Shown piece by piece: positions 22,346-34,004 of a DNA stretch of 64,000 bases. The position numbers and the translations under genes were made by a program. How positions within the stretch are numbered: the first letter of the stretch is position 1; every line of letters starts with the position of its first letter. Below the pieces are notes generated by a model, which was not told the DNA's origin, made no database searches, and was given only the letters and a program-made list of their open reading frames with translations. This stretch comes from Bemisia tabaci (Eukaryota > Arthropoda > Insecta > Hemiptera > Aleyrodidae): contig NC_092794.1 of NCBI RefSeq assembly GCF_918797505.1, positions 70,779,345-70,843,344 of the forward strand, read 5' to 3'.

Positions 22346-22860
22346 TTCATACGTCCGACGTCCGCCCTTGTTGTTCGTCTCGGCGGAGTAAGCTATTCTT
22401 TTGGGGAGAGTTCTATTCGCTTTCATAGCTAGAGGACATGTCAAAGAAGCGAGAGTAAGAAACGGCTTTCCCCGCGAGGTAAATAAATTCAGAGCGAAGG
22501 AAGAGGAATAGAAATTCGCGGACCAGGATGGCGCCATTTAAGGCGAGACCGGTGCAACTACTGGCTGATTGTGAGTCGCCGACAGGTTGGGTGCTGCGCG
22601 TAAACTAACCTTATTCTCACAAAACTGATGAGCCCTGTATTCCTGCATTACCGATACGTCACAGGGCTCGCGGGTTGACGAGGCTTCGACGAGTTTGTCG
22701 CTTGTGGCTCGGCTCCAAATTGTTGGATTAATAGGAGAAAAAGATCGGTTTGTTTTCCTGTCGGGAGCTCGGATCAAATGCTGACTCCTCGATTGTCCGA
22801 ATCTTTAATGAAACGAAAATGACAGCCACACCCACCGGTGGAGATTTACGGGGTCCAATT
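22346..22860. other. Unique spacer
   Basis: No gene was recognised. Minus-strand frames at 22337-22777 lack motifs. Confidence 0.4.
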
Positions 22861-22936
22861 GGACCTGTTTATGCTAAAAGGAACTATGTGCGTAGGGTTG
22901 GCGTGAGACATAGTTCCTTTTAGCAAAAATACGTCC
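22861..22936. mobile_element. Family C MITE, short subtype (C4)
   Basis: This is a 76-bp hairpin with ends GGACCTGTTTATGCTAAAAG and CTTTTAGCAAAAATACGTCC and inner GGAACTATG/CATAGTTCC. AATT lies on both sides. Compared with C3, it lacks the GAGCCC...GGGCTC core and has a shorter loop. The same subtype occurs at 57238-57313. Confidence 0.87.
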
Positions 22937-23092
22937 AATTAAAATACGGCAAATGGCGGCCGAACGGAAACCGGAGGAGGAAAGGGTTACACACTCCTCG
23001 TCTTCGCCGAAACAACATTCTTCGCGAGGAAAATTGTAGGAAGCGCTTTTCCTTCCTCTGACTGAATTCAACTCTCATGACAGAGTATTATA

Positions 23093-23345
23093 CTGCCGTG
23101 CTGAGGAAGAACGCCGTATGAACATTTCAGAGTTGCCACATTTCCTACGATAAAATGTTTATTTTTGAAGAAATCTACGGATATTTTTCCTGGAAATTTT
23201 CAGGAAATTTAGGTAAAATTGCGAACAAAATTATCTGAAAAATTGGAGGAAAAACGTTTGCAAATTTTCCCGAAAATGTGTGATTTATTTATGGAAATTT
23301 GGCAACGCCTGAAGGCTCATAGGGCGCTTTTCCTTAGAACGGCAG
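23093..23345. mobile_element. Family A MITE, full length (A4)
   Basis: The left end CTGCCGTGCTGAGGAAGAAC and right end TTTTCCTTAGAACGGCAG are inverted repeats with the inner GAGTTGCCACATTTCC and GGAAATTTGGCAACGCC blocks. The 4-bp direct repeat TATA flanks it. A TAGAGTGCC-type G-like end lies 24 bp downstream (23370), but no partner terminus was found for it. Confidence 0.88.
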
Positions 23346-23923
23346 TATACTGAGGCCTTCGGTTGAGCTTAGAGTGCCTTTACAGGGAGAGTATAGACAC
23401 CAGGTTACATAGCACTCTTAGAATAAAAAAAATGTACGGAAAGTGGCATCTTATCCTATTCTTTCAAGTGATTTGATCGCTTTCGGGAGAATTTGCGCAA
23501 AAAATTATATTGCTTCATCTGAGAGTGCTTAATGAGTTCGACTCGCGGTATTTTTTGTAATACTTTTTCTGTCACGAGAAATCGTATAGGAAAATGTATT
23601 TAAAAGTGAGGACTGTACAGCCTTTTGACGTCATCAGTGGCATTTCCCATTGAAACACATCACATGAGGGCGTTTGGTGATCTCTCTTAATAGGTCTCCA
23701 TTTTACAATTAGGAACTGTAATATTTGGCTCATTCGTAAGAATATTTATGTCGTCACGTAACGCTCTGATCTTTACCCCCACCCTACTCTTTGTAATGCC
23801 ACGAAACGCTGGAAAAGACCCCTCCCCCTCCTTTTGAACATTGCATTATGTAGGGGTGGCCCCTAATAAAATTTTGAAAATGCGCGATTTGGAGTTTGCG
23901 CTCAGGTGAGGCATGGCAAATTC
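23346..23923. other. Spacer with decayed repeat ends
   Basis: A G-like left end (TAGAGTGCCTTTACAGGGAG) starts at 23370. A fragment resembling family I (ACAATTAGGAACTGTAATAT, near 23705) is also visible. Neither has a matching right end. No gene was recognised. Confidence 0.4.
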
Positions 23924-24243
23924 TAGAGTCCCTTTATACTAAGAGTTGGGACAATGTGAATCCATTTCTGATTGGTTCCCGTATTTTAGGCCTCTACAGT
24001 GTTACAAACGGGAATAAAGATTATATTTTCACCAATTGCAAAGATTATAATGTAGAATGGACCGGGGAATAACGGGTTTGGCAAGGAATAAACGGAATGA
24101 GAGAAGGAACAGAGAAAGGAATTTGAGAATGGGCCGATCAAAGATTACGAAAAACTTTCAATTTGTGTGATCTTTATTCCCGTTTGTGACTCCAAGAGGG
24201 GGGGGGGGGATTGTCTTAACGCTCACAGTATAAAGGGACTCTA
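23924..24243. mobile_element. hAT-type element, family H (H2)
   Basis: The termini TAGAGTCCCTTTATACT and AGTATAAAGGGACTCTA are inverted repeats. The 8-bp flanks GCAAATTC and GCCAATTC match at seven of eight positions, which fits a hAT TSD. A second, internal inverted repeat (GTTACAAACGGGAATAAAGA and TCTTTATTCCCGTTTGTGAC) spans about 24000-24190. A G-run lies at 24200-24210. There is no coding capacity. Confidence 0.85.
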
Positions 24244-25246
24244 GCCAATTCTCGGTAGCTTAACACATATTTCTGAGTATGCCGTAGGAAAAGTATGAGA
24301 GTTTCAAGCAGGAACGGATCATAGTTTCCCCAGATACGCGATAAGACGTCGAAAAACGAGAGATGTCGGCTCCCTATACGTGCTGTTTGAATTTTGTGTT
24401 GTCAGTTGATGAACTCCTCATTTGGCAGATGCTGTTTTGCCGCGCTGGTCTTGGACGTTCTCACGGCTTCCACTTGAGGATCGGAAGGGCGTGGTCACGA
24501 ATGACAGCGGGCGCGGGGGCAGTCGACTTCCCATCGGATGTTGAACTTGACGAGGCGAGAAATGAACCTCGAAATGACTAAAAACTATAGCTAAACTTAG
24601 CTATAAAACAATGATGAATTTGCATACACTGTTTTCGACCGCGAAACAAAACTGGAATGGTCCGCCCGCGTCTTCCTCCCCGATCGACCCTCTGCAACCT
24701 CCACGTCTTCTTGTACTTAATGGCAAGTGTCTGAAAGTTGATATCGATCTTCAAATAATTAACAGAGGAGATCACAAATAGACATCCTTCATTGAAAATT
24801 TGATTATACTTGGGGAGATACAATCAAAGCTTTTGGTCAGAAGATGCAAATGCATGTCGATGGCTAAAACACGAAACCACGTTTTTTCATCACAGTGTTT
24901 CAAAATCTCTGCTCCTATTTGATTTCCTCGAAGAGAGATAAGGCAACTATATTGGAAGGTTCTAAGCGGTAAGGTTGGCAGCAAGCACGGTTGGTGATAA
25001 CCGTCGAAAGTTGGCAATGACCCCCTCCCCTCCCATCCTCAAAAACCAATAAGAAGCGCCGCCATTTTTGGGTCCTAAGCCCCTCCATGGAACCCAGTGG
25101 CCACACTCTACCGAAAAAGAGTGATTACGTGTCAATCTGCCCCGCGATTCTAATTTTGCTCCACGCACCCCAATACGGTGTGTTCCACGGGGCAATAATC
25201 TGCGGGGCTTTGCTGTGTTACCAAAAAGAGTGATGACTGTTGCTCC
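24244..25246. other. Unique spacer
   Basis: No gene was supported. Short frames on both strands show no motifs. The part from about 25000 onward becomes richer in C and G. Confidence 0.4.
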
Positions 25247-25249
25247 ATA

Positions 25250-25330
25250 TGATTGTCCAAGGAAGTGTTGAATCCCTGAAAGTAAGAGCTTCCAGCCGTC
25301 GTCAAGAGGCCAGTGGAGGGATTTTTGTCT
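25250..25330 (-). repeat. Dispersed repeat L (L1)
   Basis: Read on the minus strand, this segment matches 38396-38475: CTCCACTGGCCTCTTG, then GGAAGCT, TTACT(T/C)TCAGGGATTCAA and TGGACAAT. In the second copy it is directly followed by a family J arm, so L may be the outer part of a longer J-containing element. The boundaries are approximate. Confidence 0.6.
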
Positions 25331-25719
25331 CAGGTATGGAGGAGCCGGGATGGCAACAGCGGCGGGTATGTAGGTCTGGGGTGTGCACAACAAGCACCGA
25401 TCAACGGCCAACGATCAACGATCAACGGCCAACGAGCAGGCGCAGGCGCGACCATTGCATAACCGCGCAAGAAGCCTCGCCGCTCTGCCACCACTGCCGC
25501 AGCCGTCGTGTTTCGTGTTCTCCTTGGAAGCACACGACTTGCCGCAACCGACGCGACGGCGACGGCATCTCGCTCTCGCCATCCTCACCCGACCCACCGA
25601 CTCCCCAAGACCGACCCGTCACGTACCTACCCTCTGCTCCACCAACGCGCTCCCATCGGAAACCTCCCGGTAGAATCCAGCTCTTGCCATATCCATCCAT
25701 CTGCGATGCTTATCTTGCC
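25331..25719. other. GC-rich spacer
   Basis: This stretch is GC-rich, with a short direct repeat of AACGATCAACG/GGCCAACG units near 25400-25435. Five overlapping open frames on both strands reflect composition. No recognisable protein or splice structure was found. A promoter or first exon cannot be excluded. Confidence 0.35.
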
Positions 25720-25991
25720 CAGCGGGCTAATTATTGAAATTGATAGACAAAGCGATAGACAAAGAAGACAGAGAGTAAGGAGCAATCCTGTTGGTTGAAA
25801 CGGGTGGCTCTTATAGACTAAGGGAGAAAATGATGGACTAACTGACGGGTCTGTCGTGGGTTGCAGTTAGTTAATCTCTTACCTACCTCCATTGACCATT
25901 GCAACCACCCGCTTTCACCAATAGGACCCCTCCATATCCCTTTTGTCCTCTTTGTCTATAGCTATATCTATCAATTTCAATAATCGGGCCG
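25720..25991. mobile_element. Family E MITE, best-preserved copy (E6)
   Basis: The left arm CAGCGGGCTAATTATTGAAA and right arm TTTCAATAATCGGGCCG form inverted repeats, with subterminal GATAGACAAAGCGATAGAC and its inverse. A 7-bp direct repeat, TCTTGCC, flanks the copy (25713-25719 and 25992-25998), and it is nearly 8 bp if the boundary is moved by one. The element is 272 bp and non-coding. The TSD length suggests a hAT-like origin, but the termini are not classical. Confidence 0.88.
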
Positions 25992-26628
25992 TCTTGCCTA
26001 CAAGGGATAGAGCACCTATATGGGGGAGTGCGGATACGTCTGTACATTACGTTCGTTATCGGTCAAAATCTCCATGCTCTGAAAAACTAATCGTAAAGCA
26101 CGCGCGAGCTAGACACGAACCTCAGTTTCCAGTTCTCAAGTGTTGAGGGGATCATTTTTTGAGAACGGAAACATGGCGATAGTTATGACACTGTCAGCTA
26201 GCTGAAAAAATTAGTTTTTGAATGATGGTTTCAATCTAAAGAAGGAGAGCGTTTAGCACAATGTGATGATTGACCTTATTTGCGTGTTCCCAATAAACGC
26301 AATAGATCAACCTGAAGTTCACAAGTGGAACTGGGAGCGAAGGGAATGTTGCGAGTCTCATCAGCGAGCGTTGAATATCACCCAGTTGGTCAATCCAACG
26401 TGAAAAATATTATGACAGCCTAAGCAATTGAAGCAGCCGGTGCAATCACGTAAAAGTCGGATTTCGAAAAAAAATTGAAAATAATTGTAGGTGTAAATTT
26501 TGAAGCGTAATTTAAATGTCGGCGGTACAACAGACTGTAGCAGTAAACTTGACTGGCTTTTACTGCAACAAATTAAGCGTAAACCAACAAGTAGAGCAGA
26601 AAATTGTCTTCAATGGTGACTTGCTTTA
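25992..26628. other. Unique spacer
   Basis: No feature was recognised in this moderately AT-rich stretch. Confidence 0.4.
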
Positions 26629-26770
26629 CTGCCGTGCTCAGGAAAAATGCCGTCAGAGCCTTCAGGCGTTTCCAAATTTCCTTTGATGAATCACAAATTT
26701 TCGGGAATGCTCATGAATATTTTTCCTCCGATTTCTCGGAGGATTTCGTTCGAAATTTGATCTAATATCT
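26629..26770. mobile_element. Family A MITE, left half only (A5)
   Basis: The left arm CTGCCGTGCTCAGGAAAAAT and GCCTTCAGGCGTTTCCAAAT plus the AT-rich centre with CGAAATTTGATCT are present. The right arm is absent, so the copy is truncated. The point of truncation near 26770 is approximate. Confidence 0.75.
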
Positions 26771-27298
26771 TCAGGTTATGTTCCATTGTTTTGAACCAAA
26801 CGATAGGTACGTCAAACGACTATCGAATACGGTCTATTGTCTGCGATTTATACAAACGGAAACGCGAAGTTTTTGTTTTCAAGTTAGAGACATCGCCTTC
26901 CGAGATAATCTGTTTTCATGGTTCAAAGTTTTGGATCGGGGAAACTTAGTTTTAAAGCTTGCTTAGCGCTAGCTCAGCGCCTCTGCCGGAAAGACTACAA
27001 AGATATTTGCGGGGAGCCCGTCAATTTCCCCACTGTTTCCGTCGGGCCTCAACTCATTAAGGTCCTCTCGCGGTGCACCTGAGGCGGAAAAATCAAAAAA
27101 ATTTCATTCCAGCGACTTCCTGTGTAGCCGCCACGACGTCGCGGCATTTCCATTTGCATCCACTTATCCCACTCATCCACCGCGGACGGACGCTGATCCA
27201 CCACCCCCACCACCCGATCCATCCAAAGCGAACAAGGAGTAAACAAGTCCGTTGCCAAATTCGTTCTCAAATCGCTCTAAATCTCGGGAAAACCGTGT
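26771..27298. other. Unique spacer
   Basis: No gene was supported. Small frames on both strands lack motifs. Confidence 0.4.
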
Positions 27299-27960
27299 CT
27301 CGAGCACCTATACACGGGAGCGTGTTGCCATCTCGATCCTTTTGCTACACACAAAGAGTGTGCCATTCTCTGATTGGTCGGCGAGTTTAGAGTCCCTTTA
27401 TACCCAGAGTTAAGACAACTCGATTATCAGCTGACTGGCAGCCGGCCTTGGCTGGCCATGGAGGCCGAAACGAGTGCACCCAAACGAACGATATTGAGGG
27501 ATAAGGATCAGGAATCCTGCGATGTCTGTCACACAGAAACAACAACATCAACAAATTGATCAATTAAAAAGAAAATGAGATTGGTTTGTGAATAATTTCT
27601 TAATCTATTTTCATTTTAGACCGATGGAAATAACAATTTACTCTTGATAAACCACAATTAGGTAATATTTTCATTATTCTTGTTCACATTCGAGGTACCG
27701 CCATCTTGGTGCACTCGTTTCGGCCTCCATGAGCGAGAACCAATCAGAATTGGATTTTTTTTTAGGCCACTTTCAGCTCAACCAAAAGTGAGTTGTCTTA
27801 ACTCTGGGTATAAAGGGACTCTAGGCGAGTTGTAGATTTTCATGGTAGCACCTCTGCTTCCCGTTCGGCCCAGTGTAAACAATCAAGATGGCGATGGTGT
27901 CTCAGACGTGAGAAAAATTGTATCACGTTTAACTTTTGAGTTGAGCTCTGGTCAAACTTT
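27299..27960. mobile_element. Family G element interrupted by H1 (G3)
   Basis: The left part (GAGCACCTATACACGGGAGC, then TCTGATTGGTCGGCGAGTT) matches the G2 fragment at 8906 onward. After H1 the host resumes at GGCGAGTT and continues with GGCCCAGTGTAAACAATCAA and GATGGCGATGG, again in the same order as in G2. The right terminus is not recognisable, so the end is approximate. Confidence 0.65.
27388..27823. mobile_element. hAT-type element H1, nested in G3
   Basis: The termini TAGAGTCCCTTTATACCCAG and CTGGGTATAAAGGGACTCTA are exact inverted repeats, extended by AGTTAAGACAACTC and its inverse. A perfect 8-bp TSD, GGCGAGTT, lies at 27380-27387 and 27824-27831. The termini also match H2 at 23924. 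Inside, ATGGAGGCCGAAACGAGTGC and its inverse form a second inverted repeat. It is 436 bp long with no transposase. Confidence 0.92.
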
Positions 27961-28348
27961 TGTGGAAATTTTTACCGAAAAGTACGTGGTATGATTATTT
28001 CTCATACAATATTATTCTCCTCATACTTTCCGCTCCACGCTATTTTTCAATTGGGGAGCTTAAAAATCCTACATTTCTTCCGCAGATTGTGAGGTTAGGA
28101 GTGTCTTTCAGACTTTTCCGATGAGCTCATCTGGATTTTTGAGTCATCGTCTATGAGAAACGATTCTTCTTTTTGCTCTAGCACAGGCCCATTTATCAAA
28201 AATTGGGAGAATCTCGTAAATTTTTGTAAGTTGGTTTCTTCGCAGCCCTAGTCACTTGGAGTAATTTTAATACCGCGGGGGGAGGGAGGGGGAAGGGGAC
28301 GCTGACAATAACATTAACAAAGGAGAGATAAGAAGAGATAGTTATATT

Positions 28349-28935
28349 TAGAGTACCTATATAGGGAGAGTATGGACAACTCGAAATATGTAGCTCTTAG
28401 GGCCCAAAAGGGTAGGTAACCTTTGAAAACGAAAAATGTCTCTGTCAATCTGTAGACTCCAAGATCAAACGAAAATGGACAAGAAAATTCATAAGTAAGC
28501 ATTTTTCCGCAAAAATGAGTAAGTTTATGCAAAAACCAAGTCAAATACGTGCTTCATCAACGACAGATCCCAACAATTGTGATCATAAATCAATCTGGAT
28601 AATTTGAATCAACTTTTTCGAGGTATAAGAGCTCCATCACCTGACACTGGAAAAAAAAAAAAAAAAACACATTGGATCTAGAGTCCAGACTCTTGAAAAA
28701 ATTGACAAGTAAAAGGACTCTTGATTCAATTAGATTTAAGCTTAAATAAAAAAGAAATCCGCTCAAATTAAGAGGCTTGGTTCTTGATCTAAGCTTAAAT
28801 CTGATTGAATCAAGAGTACTTTTTCTTGTCGATGTTTTTAAGAGTCTGAACTCTAGATCCGATGTGTTTTTTTTTTCCCCAGTAAACCTCAAAATTTTCG
28901 ACATGTCCATACTCTCCCTATATATAGGTACTATA
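28349..28935. mobile_element. hAT-type element G1 with nested F2
   Basis: The left terminus TAGAGTACCTATATAGGGAG (continuing AGTATGGAC) pairs with GTCCATACTCTCCCTATATA and TAGGTACTATA at the right. The flanks GTTATATT and GTTTGATT agree at six of eight positions, consistent with a decayed hAT TSD. F2 occupies 28645-28883. Without it, G1 is about 348 bp and has no coding content. Confidence 0.82.
28645..28883. mobile_element. CACTG-ended MITE F2, nested in G1
   Basis: The left end CACTGG is followed by an A-run of about 16 bases and ACACATTGGATCTAGAGTCC. The right end is GACTCTAGATCCGATGTG, a T-run and CCCCAGT. Inner arms with TGATTCAAT and ATTGAATCA match F1 closely. The last base of the right terminus appears changed, so the 2-bp TSD is not clear. 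Confidence 0.85.
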
Positions 28936-29490
28936 GTTTGATTAGGAATTGTGGAATTATCCGGGGAGCCTGGCAAGGGAGGCGAGTATGCAACCGAGGA
29001 CTCCCAAGACTCTTGCAAAATCACGATGGCGTCCCCCCTCGTCCCCCCTCGTCCCCCGCGCCCCCCGCCACGCCACCCGCGGACAACGAGTCGGCTGCCG
29101 CTCTCAGGTTTACCTTGAGCAGGTCGAAGCTCCGAAGTCCTATCCGCGCGCCGAATCCCCACCTACGGCAACAACATGACTACACTCACTTGACATCTCC
29201 AGCCGCTCTCCTCCCCACCACCCCCTTTCCGACCACCCCCCCCCCCCCACCGGACCCTCACCAACCGCGTTGCCAAACGCGATTTTGCAACGCGACGCTC
29301 ACCACCGCACCGGTGCCATCGCCGCCCCACCGTTCCTTGTTGCCTGGTGGAACCCCACAACAAATATGTCAAGTCTGAAAATTCCCTCTTCCTCGATCAC
29401 AAAGGAATCTTTTTACGGCAAAATTCAAGGATTGTTTTCTCTCTCTTTTTTTTTTTCATTTTAATATTTTTTGGGTGGGATGGTTATTTA
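28936..29490. other. C-rich spacer
   Basis: About 29030-29330 is very C-rich, with a direct repeat CCCCCCTCGTCCCC-type and a C-run near 29238-29250. Open frames here are Pro-rich and compositional. No gene was recognised. Confidence 0.4.
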
Positions 29491-30653
29491 GGTACAGTGG
29501 TGTGGCCAGCAATTTTTATTGGGAAGGGGGTCTGCCCGGAAAAATTTCTCGTTTGGAGGTCCATGAAATATAAAAAATTCCCAAAAATGACGACAAATTA
29601 GGAGTATTCAAAATTTTGGTCATGAGGATGTGGGAAGGGGGAGGCTAGATGGATCAACATTTTGAGAACGCCGCAACAAGGGGCTGCAATTAAGACTGCA
29701 ACTAGGCTGGAAACAATCGTGTGCGAAAGATGATCAAAGGGAGTTGTTCAAAATAAGTTACTCTTCGATTCTTTTGGAGAGGAATCGTAAGGATGATTTT
29801 TGCCCCCATTTTCCCTTCTTCATAACGTGCAGGACATATTAAACAAGGGTGAAATTAGGAATTTTTATCGGGGGTGGGTGAATGAGTACACAGACGCACA
29901 GTTTACCCTCATCCTTGACCATAATCCCTCCTACGAGAAGTGAGAATATTTCATTTTCTTTGTGCTCGGAATTTGTGACGAATACTACGGAATTCAGGGG
30001 TGTTATGGTCCCCTTAGTTCAAGCGCAAAGGTATGTTCTCGGTAGTTCAATAGCAGTTTACAGGGTGCAATTCAGTCAACGTTACACGATTCAGTTAAAT
30101 CGATAAGATATTAATGAATTTAGATGTTCGGGGTCATTTCGTAAGAACACGAGAAGTGTCAAATATTATGGATGAGCCTATACTAAAAAGTTCATCGAAA
30201 ATAATAATAAAAAACACTATGATTACCACTTATCTACTGAGTTTACACTATAATTAGACTACGCTGCGCTGTATGCTATGTCTTCATAACTAAAGAACTC
30301 AACGTAGAAAGAGCGTATCGTCTATGCAGACTTAACGCGGATACGTGGTTTACGTCCGCGCGAATGCAATTTTCCTTGTTTTGCCTCATCGGTGATTTTT
30401 TCTCTACGGAGGATTACGTAAACAGTCAAACTCTTCGAACTCACCTTTGAGGAAAGTCTTTTTCGATGGAAATGTCAGATTCAGATGGACAGTTAAGGAA
30501 GAGAGGGGAAATACTTTTTTGGTGATTCTCATTTCTTCAAGAGAGTTGCCAATTCTCTCGATAAAGTTAGTTCATAGTAACCTAATTAAAAAAAAGCAGT
30601 GACAATCTATACAATATGAGCAATATGCATTAGTTGGTACTTTGATGATGATA
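29491..30653. other. Spacer with possible single transposon end
   Basis: CAGTGGTGTGGCCAGCAATT near 29494 resembles a hAT left end, but no matching inverted end was found downstream. The remainder is AT-rich and without a recognised feature. Confidence 0.35.
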
Positions 30654-30661
30654 CGTGCGAT

Positions 30662-31084
30662 CATAGGCGGTTCTAGACCTCCATTCTTGGGGGTGCCCAG
30701 AGGTGGAAAACCGGCCCCAAAGAGGACGGTCGCTTAGGGGAGGCCTAAGTTTCGTCCCTCAAGTTTTATCCCTTCCCTACCCTCCTTTCTCTTTTTCTCT
30801 CCTTCCTCTCCACTTAAAAACCTGTAAATTCAATTTAGAAAATTTTTAGCAAAACTTTCCATCAAAACTACAATCTTACCATAAAAAAACAGTGCAATCT
30901 TTGTAAACTACGGCTATCAATTTTAATTCTGTTCAAAACATTTTCAAATAATTGCTGGGATTTTTTCTCAGTGTGAGCGAATACAGAATCTTTAAAAACG
31001 GTAATTTCACGGTTCCGATAACCGTACTTAATTTTTGCTTAAGGGTGCCTGGCACCCACTGGCACCCCCGTAGAACCGCCTATG
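30662..31084. mobile_element. hAT-type element N
   Basis: The termini CATAGGCGGTTCTAG and TAGAACCGCCTATG are inverted repeats. The subterminal GGGGGTGCC and GGCACCCCC also pair. A perfect 8-bp direct repeat, CGTGCGAT, flanks the element (30654-30661 and 31085-31092). The 423-bp interior is AT-rich with a CT-rich block near 30770-30815 and no coding frame. This is the only copy in the window. Confidence 0.9.
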
Positions 31085-31092
31085 CGTGCGAT

Positions 31093-31767
31093 AAGATGGA
31101 GCCGATAACAATAGAACAGTTCTAATAATTCGACTAAAATTTGGATGGATTCAATCAGGGTCAACTTAACTATATTAGATATTGCCCAATATATTTCGGT
31201 ATTTGATTTTTTTAAACAAAATACTGATCAACACTCTGACTGAAATTTTATGATTATGACATCCTCAGGATAGGGACGGTTGACTATTGACTAAGCGTTC
31301 CTCTTAAAATAATAAAACATGAGAGAAAATTAGACAACGCAAAAGGCAGTTAATTAAGCTGAATCTGGGTAATCCGTTTTAGTAGAATTCCTGATCATTT
31401 CCGAGAGATATAATACAAAATGGGCGGTTTTTTGCATTTGGAGGGCAACACTGAAATTAATAGACCACGTGATACACGTGATTTTACATCATGATTGGCT
31501 CATCAGTCTCAGTTGCTTTTATTCGTCATTAAATTTATGTTTTACCAGTGTCCAGTGCTCGGATTGTCTCTTCCGTTGTATATTATATTCTTTTGTAGGA
31601 AGACAAATGGGTCACTAAACCTTGTGTTTCTTATGTAATATTCTGAAAGTACCGAGTCAGTAGATTTCGTGGTGTAGTGTGTATTTTTGGAGCCAAAATC
31701 ACGGACAAGCCCGCTTTTAAAAAATCTGAAGATTCGAGGGAATTTCAAACGCGCCGGAATGACGGCA
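31093..31767. other. AT-rich unique spacer
   Basis: No gene or repeat was recognised. CACGTGATACACGTG near 31465 is a small palindrome. Confidence 0.4.
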
Positions 31768-32172
31768 TGTAACACACATTAGCGCCCACAAGACTGCATG
31801 AATACTTAACGCATTGCGTCAGAGACAGTGCGGTTGCTGCGGTCAGCAGCGGGCGTCGTGAAACGCATAGCGCCTACAAGACTGCATGAATACTTCGCGC
31901 ATTGCGTCAAAGACAGTTAAACCTATTAAACCACATTTATGTTTGTTCTTTCATAATTTTTTCGTTCGATTCATATAAACGAGAGGCCTTGTCCAAACAG
32001 AGATAGGTTTACGGAACTTAACTTTCGCGCCGAGTTCCGTGAACTTTTGCTAATAGTGTTGACAGGGCTTTCGCAAAAAAATGTGTCCAACACGAGTAAA
32101 CGCGTCTTATGCAACCCTCTCCCTCCGGTACGTTCACTTGATGGTTTTTATTGATTTTTCAAAACGAATGGG
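31768..32172 (-). mobile_element. Family K fragment, inverted (K2)
   Basis: On the minus strand this matches K1 from about 1777 to 2290. The blocks, read here, are GACTGCATGAATACTTAACG, ACATTTATGTTTGTTCTTTC, TTCCGTGAACTTTTGC and GTTCACTTGATGG. It contains two of the internal tandem units. Both CAGGGCCGG termini are absent, so it is an internal fragment with no TSD. Confidence 0.85.
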
Positions 32173-34004
32173 AAGGGAACGAAAACTGTTAATTTTAAAG
32201 GAAAATACTTGTGTATGTTTTAATACTGTACATATATTTAGTATTTTTAAAAGGGAAGGAGAAGCTGCACGATTTTGGAAACACTGGTTCCTTTTTGCCA
32301 GACGTGAGCCATTTGACCCAGCGCCTCGTATCTGAAATTCGGAGATTAAACAAAAAGCATCCCCTAATAAGGGATTATAATCCCACTTAAAATAATTTCG
32401 TGCTGTGTGGAAGTGGTTCCTCGGAGGCCCGAGAGATAATCGTCGGAGAGTTTTCTTGATTAACGCGTAGGCCCAGGATCGCTCCAAATTAGTGATTTGT
32501 CTTCTGATGTCACCGAGAGCGCGAAATGGGGGCAAAAGTGGGCGGGGAGAAGGAAGCGGAAAAAGGGACGATAAGGAACGAGGAAGGGGAGGCGCAGAAA
32601 AAAAAATGGCAGGCAACTTACTAGCAGTCAGCTGTGTATAAACTTAAAGTTCCCCGAGAAAATAGGCCGAAAATACAATTAAGCCAACGACTCGGGGGCC
32701 CGCGGCTGGGGAACGAGAGAAAGGGAGGGGATGAACCAGAAAGGAGGGGTCCGCAGTTCGCAGCGTCGAATAAAATAAAGCGAGTGAAAGTGGTCGTGGA
32801 TTGCGGGCAGTGCCGCCATTGCCGGGAAATCCTCACGCACCTCACCCTTATATTAAGGGTGGCGCTGGGGCGATTTGGCAAGCGCGGGGGCGCGAGGGGG
32901 CACGCGTTGGGTCGCGGAAGGGTGAGCAGAAGCCATTTCGCAGACGGGGATTCGCGGAAAAGCGGAAAGTATGTCACGCGAGGGGCGCGCAGGAGGGGGG
33001 AGGTGGAGTCGGGGTGAAAAGTTGCGAGGGTGAAGTCGGAGGGGAGGGGCCGGGGCGAGACAGCCTTGGGTAGGCAGGGAAATCCTTTTTCCCCGGCTAC
33101 GATACAACTCACCCTGCCTACTGTTATCTAGGTCGTGCGGATCGCGAATCGGCGCCTGGCGTCGCGACGCCGCGCGGCGCCTTCTTGCCTCGGCGAGGGA
33201 ATCCGCGCCTCCGGAAAATGTAACATCATCCCTCGAGCCGCCATGTCCTAGAAATGGAACACTCAGGGAAAACCAACTTTAGAGCCTAGATATAGCCTAG
33301 ATATTGGGGCCCTCACGAAAGTAGTTGGATATTCTTTATTCTTCAATTAAAATACGTGTGTGCGGTAAATTCATTTCTTGGCAGAGGGATTCAAATGGGG
33401 TGATTGTATTTCACTCCAATCATCTCAGACAAACCGGGTTCATAAGCGTTTTGTTTTTAGGCGCGCAGCCGATACGGAGAAATTTTAATTGGATTTAAAC
33501 CCGCCTCCAGAATTTAGTATACATCTATCATGTTGGAATTTGGATGTAAGAACTGCCAGCATTACTTACGATTATCAGTGTTCTTTTCTTTATGAAGATT
33601 GAGACATAACTATGATCTTACCTGCAACAGAAATAAGAGGCATACGCCATAAGAAAATAAAGCGGGATAAAATAACACAAGATACTAAAGATATATGAGA
33701 AGATATAAGAACTGTAATAAAAATCCAAGATTCAAAACTATAGCACGACAACTTGTCTTTTTTTAAAGATTCTCAGTGAGGTCGCCATTCCAAATATTTT
33801 TCCGGATTTCAAATTGTAACGGGATTCTTTGCAATCATACGATCTTACGGTGCTAATTTAACATCGCGATCATATCACTCGTAGTTTTCGGGCGCTGTAT
33901 ACCTAGACTCCGCCACCAAATTTCACTCCTCAATTTTTGACAGTGTAGCTCCCCCCCCCCCCTCCCCCAACTTCCACGGCAGTTGAGAGGGCTTACGAAT
34001 GAAG
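32173..34004. other. Spacer with GC-rich block
   Basis: About 32500-33230 is GC-rich and CpG-rich, with purine-rich runs. Long overlapping frames on both strands are compositional. A CpG-rich promoter or 5' exon is possible but nothing specific supports it. A C-run lies at about 33951-33962. The rest is AT-rich and featureless. Confidence 0.4.

Noticed and set aside
29491..29520. hAT-like end CAGTGGTGTGGCC
   Set aside because: No inverted partner or TSD could be found downstream, so an element cannot be delimited.
32621..33112. Minus-strand open frame of 163 codons
   Set aside because: GC-rich region with long frames in several phases. Pro/Arg/Ser-rich, no motif.
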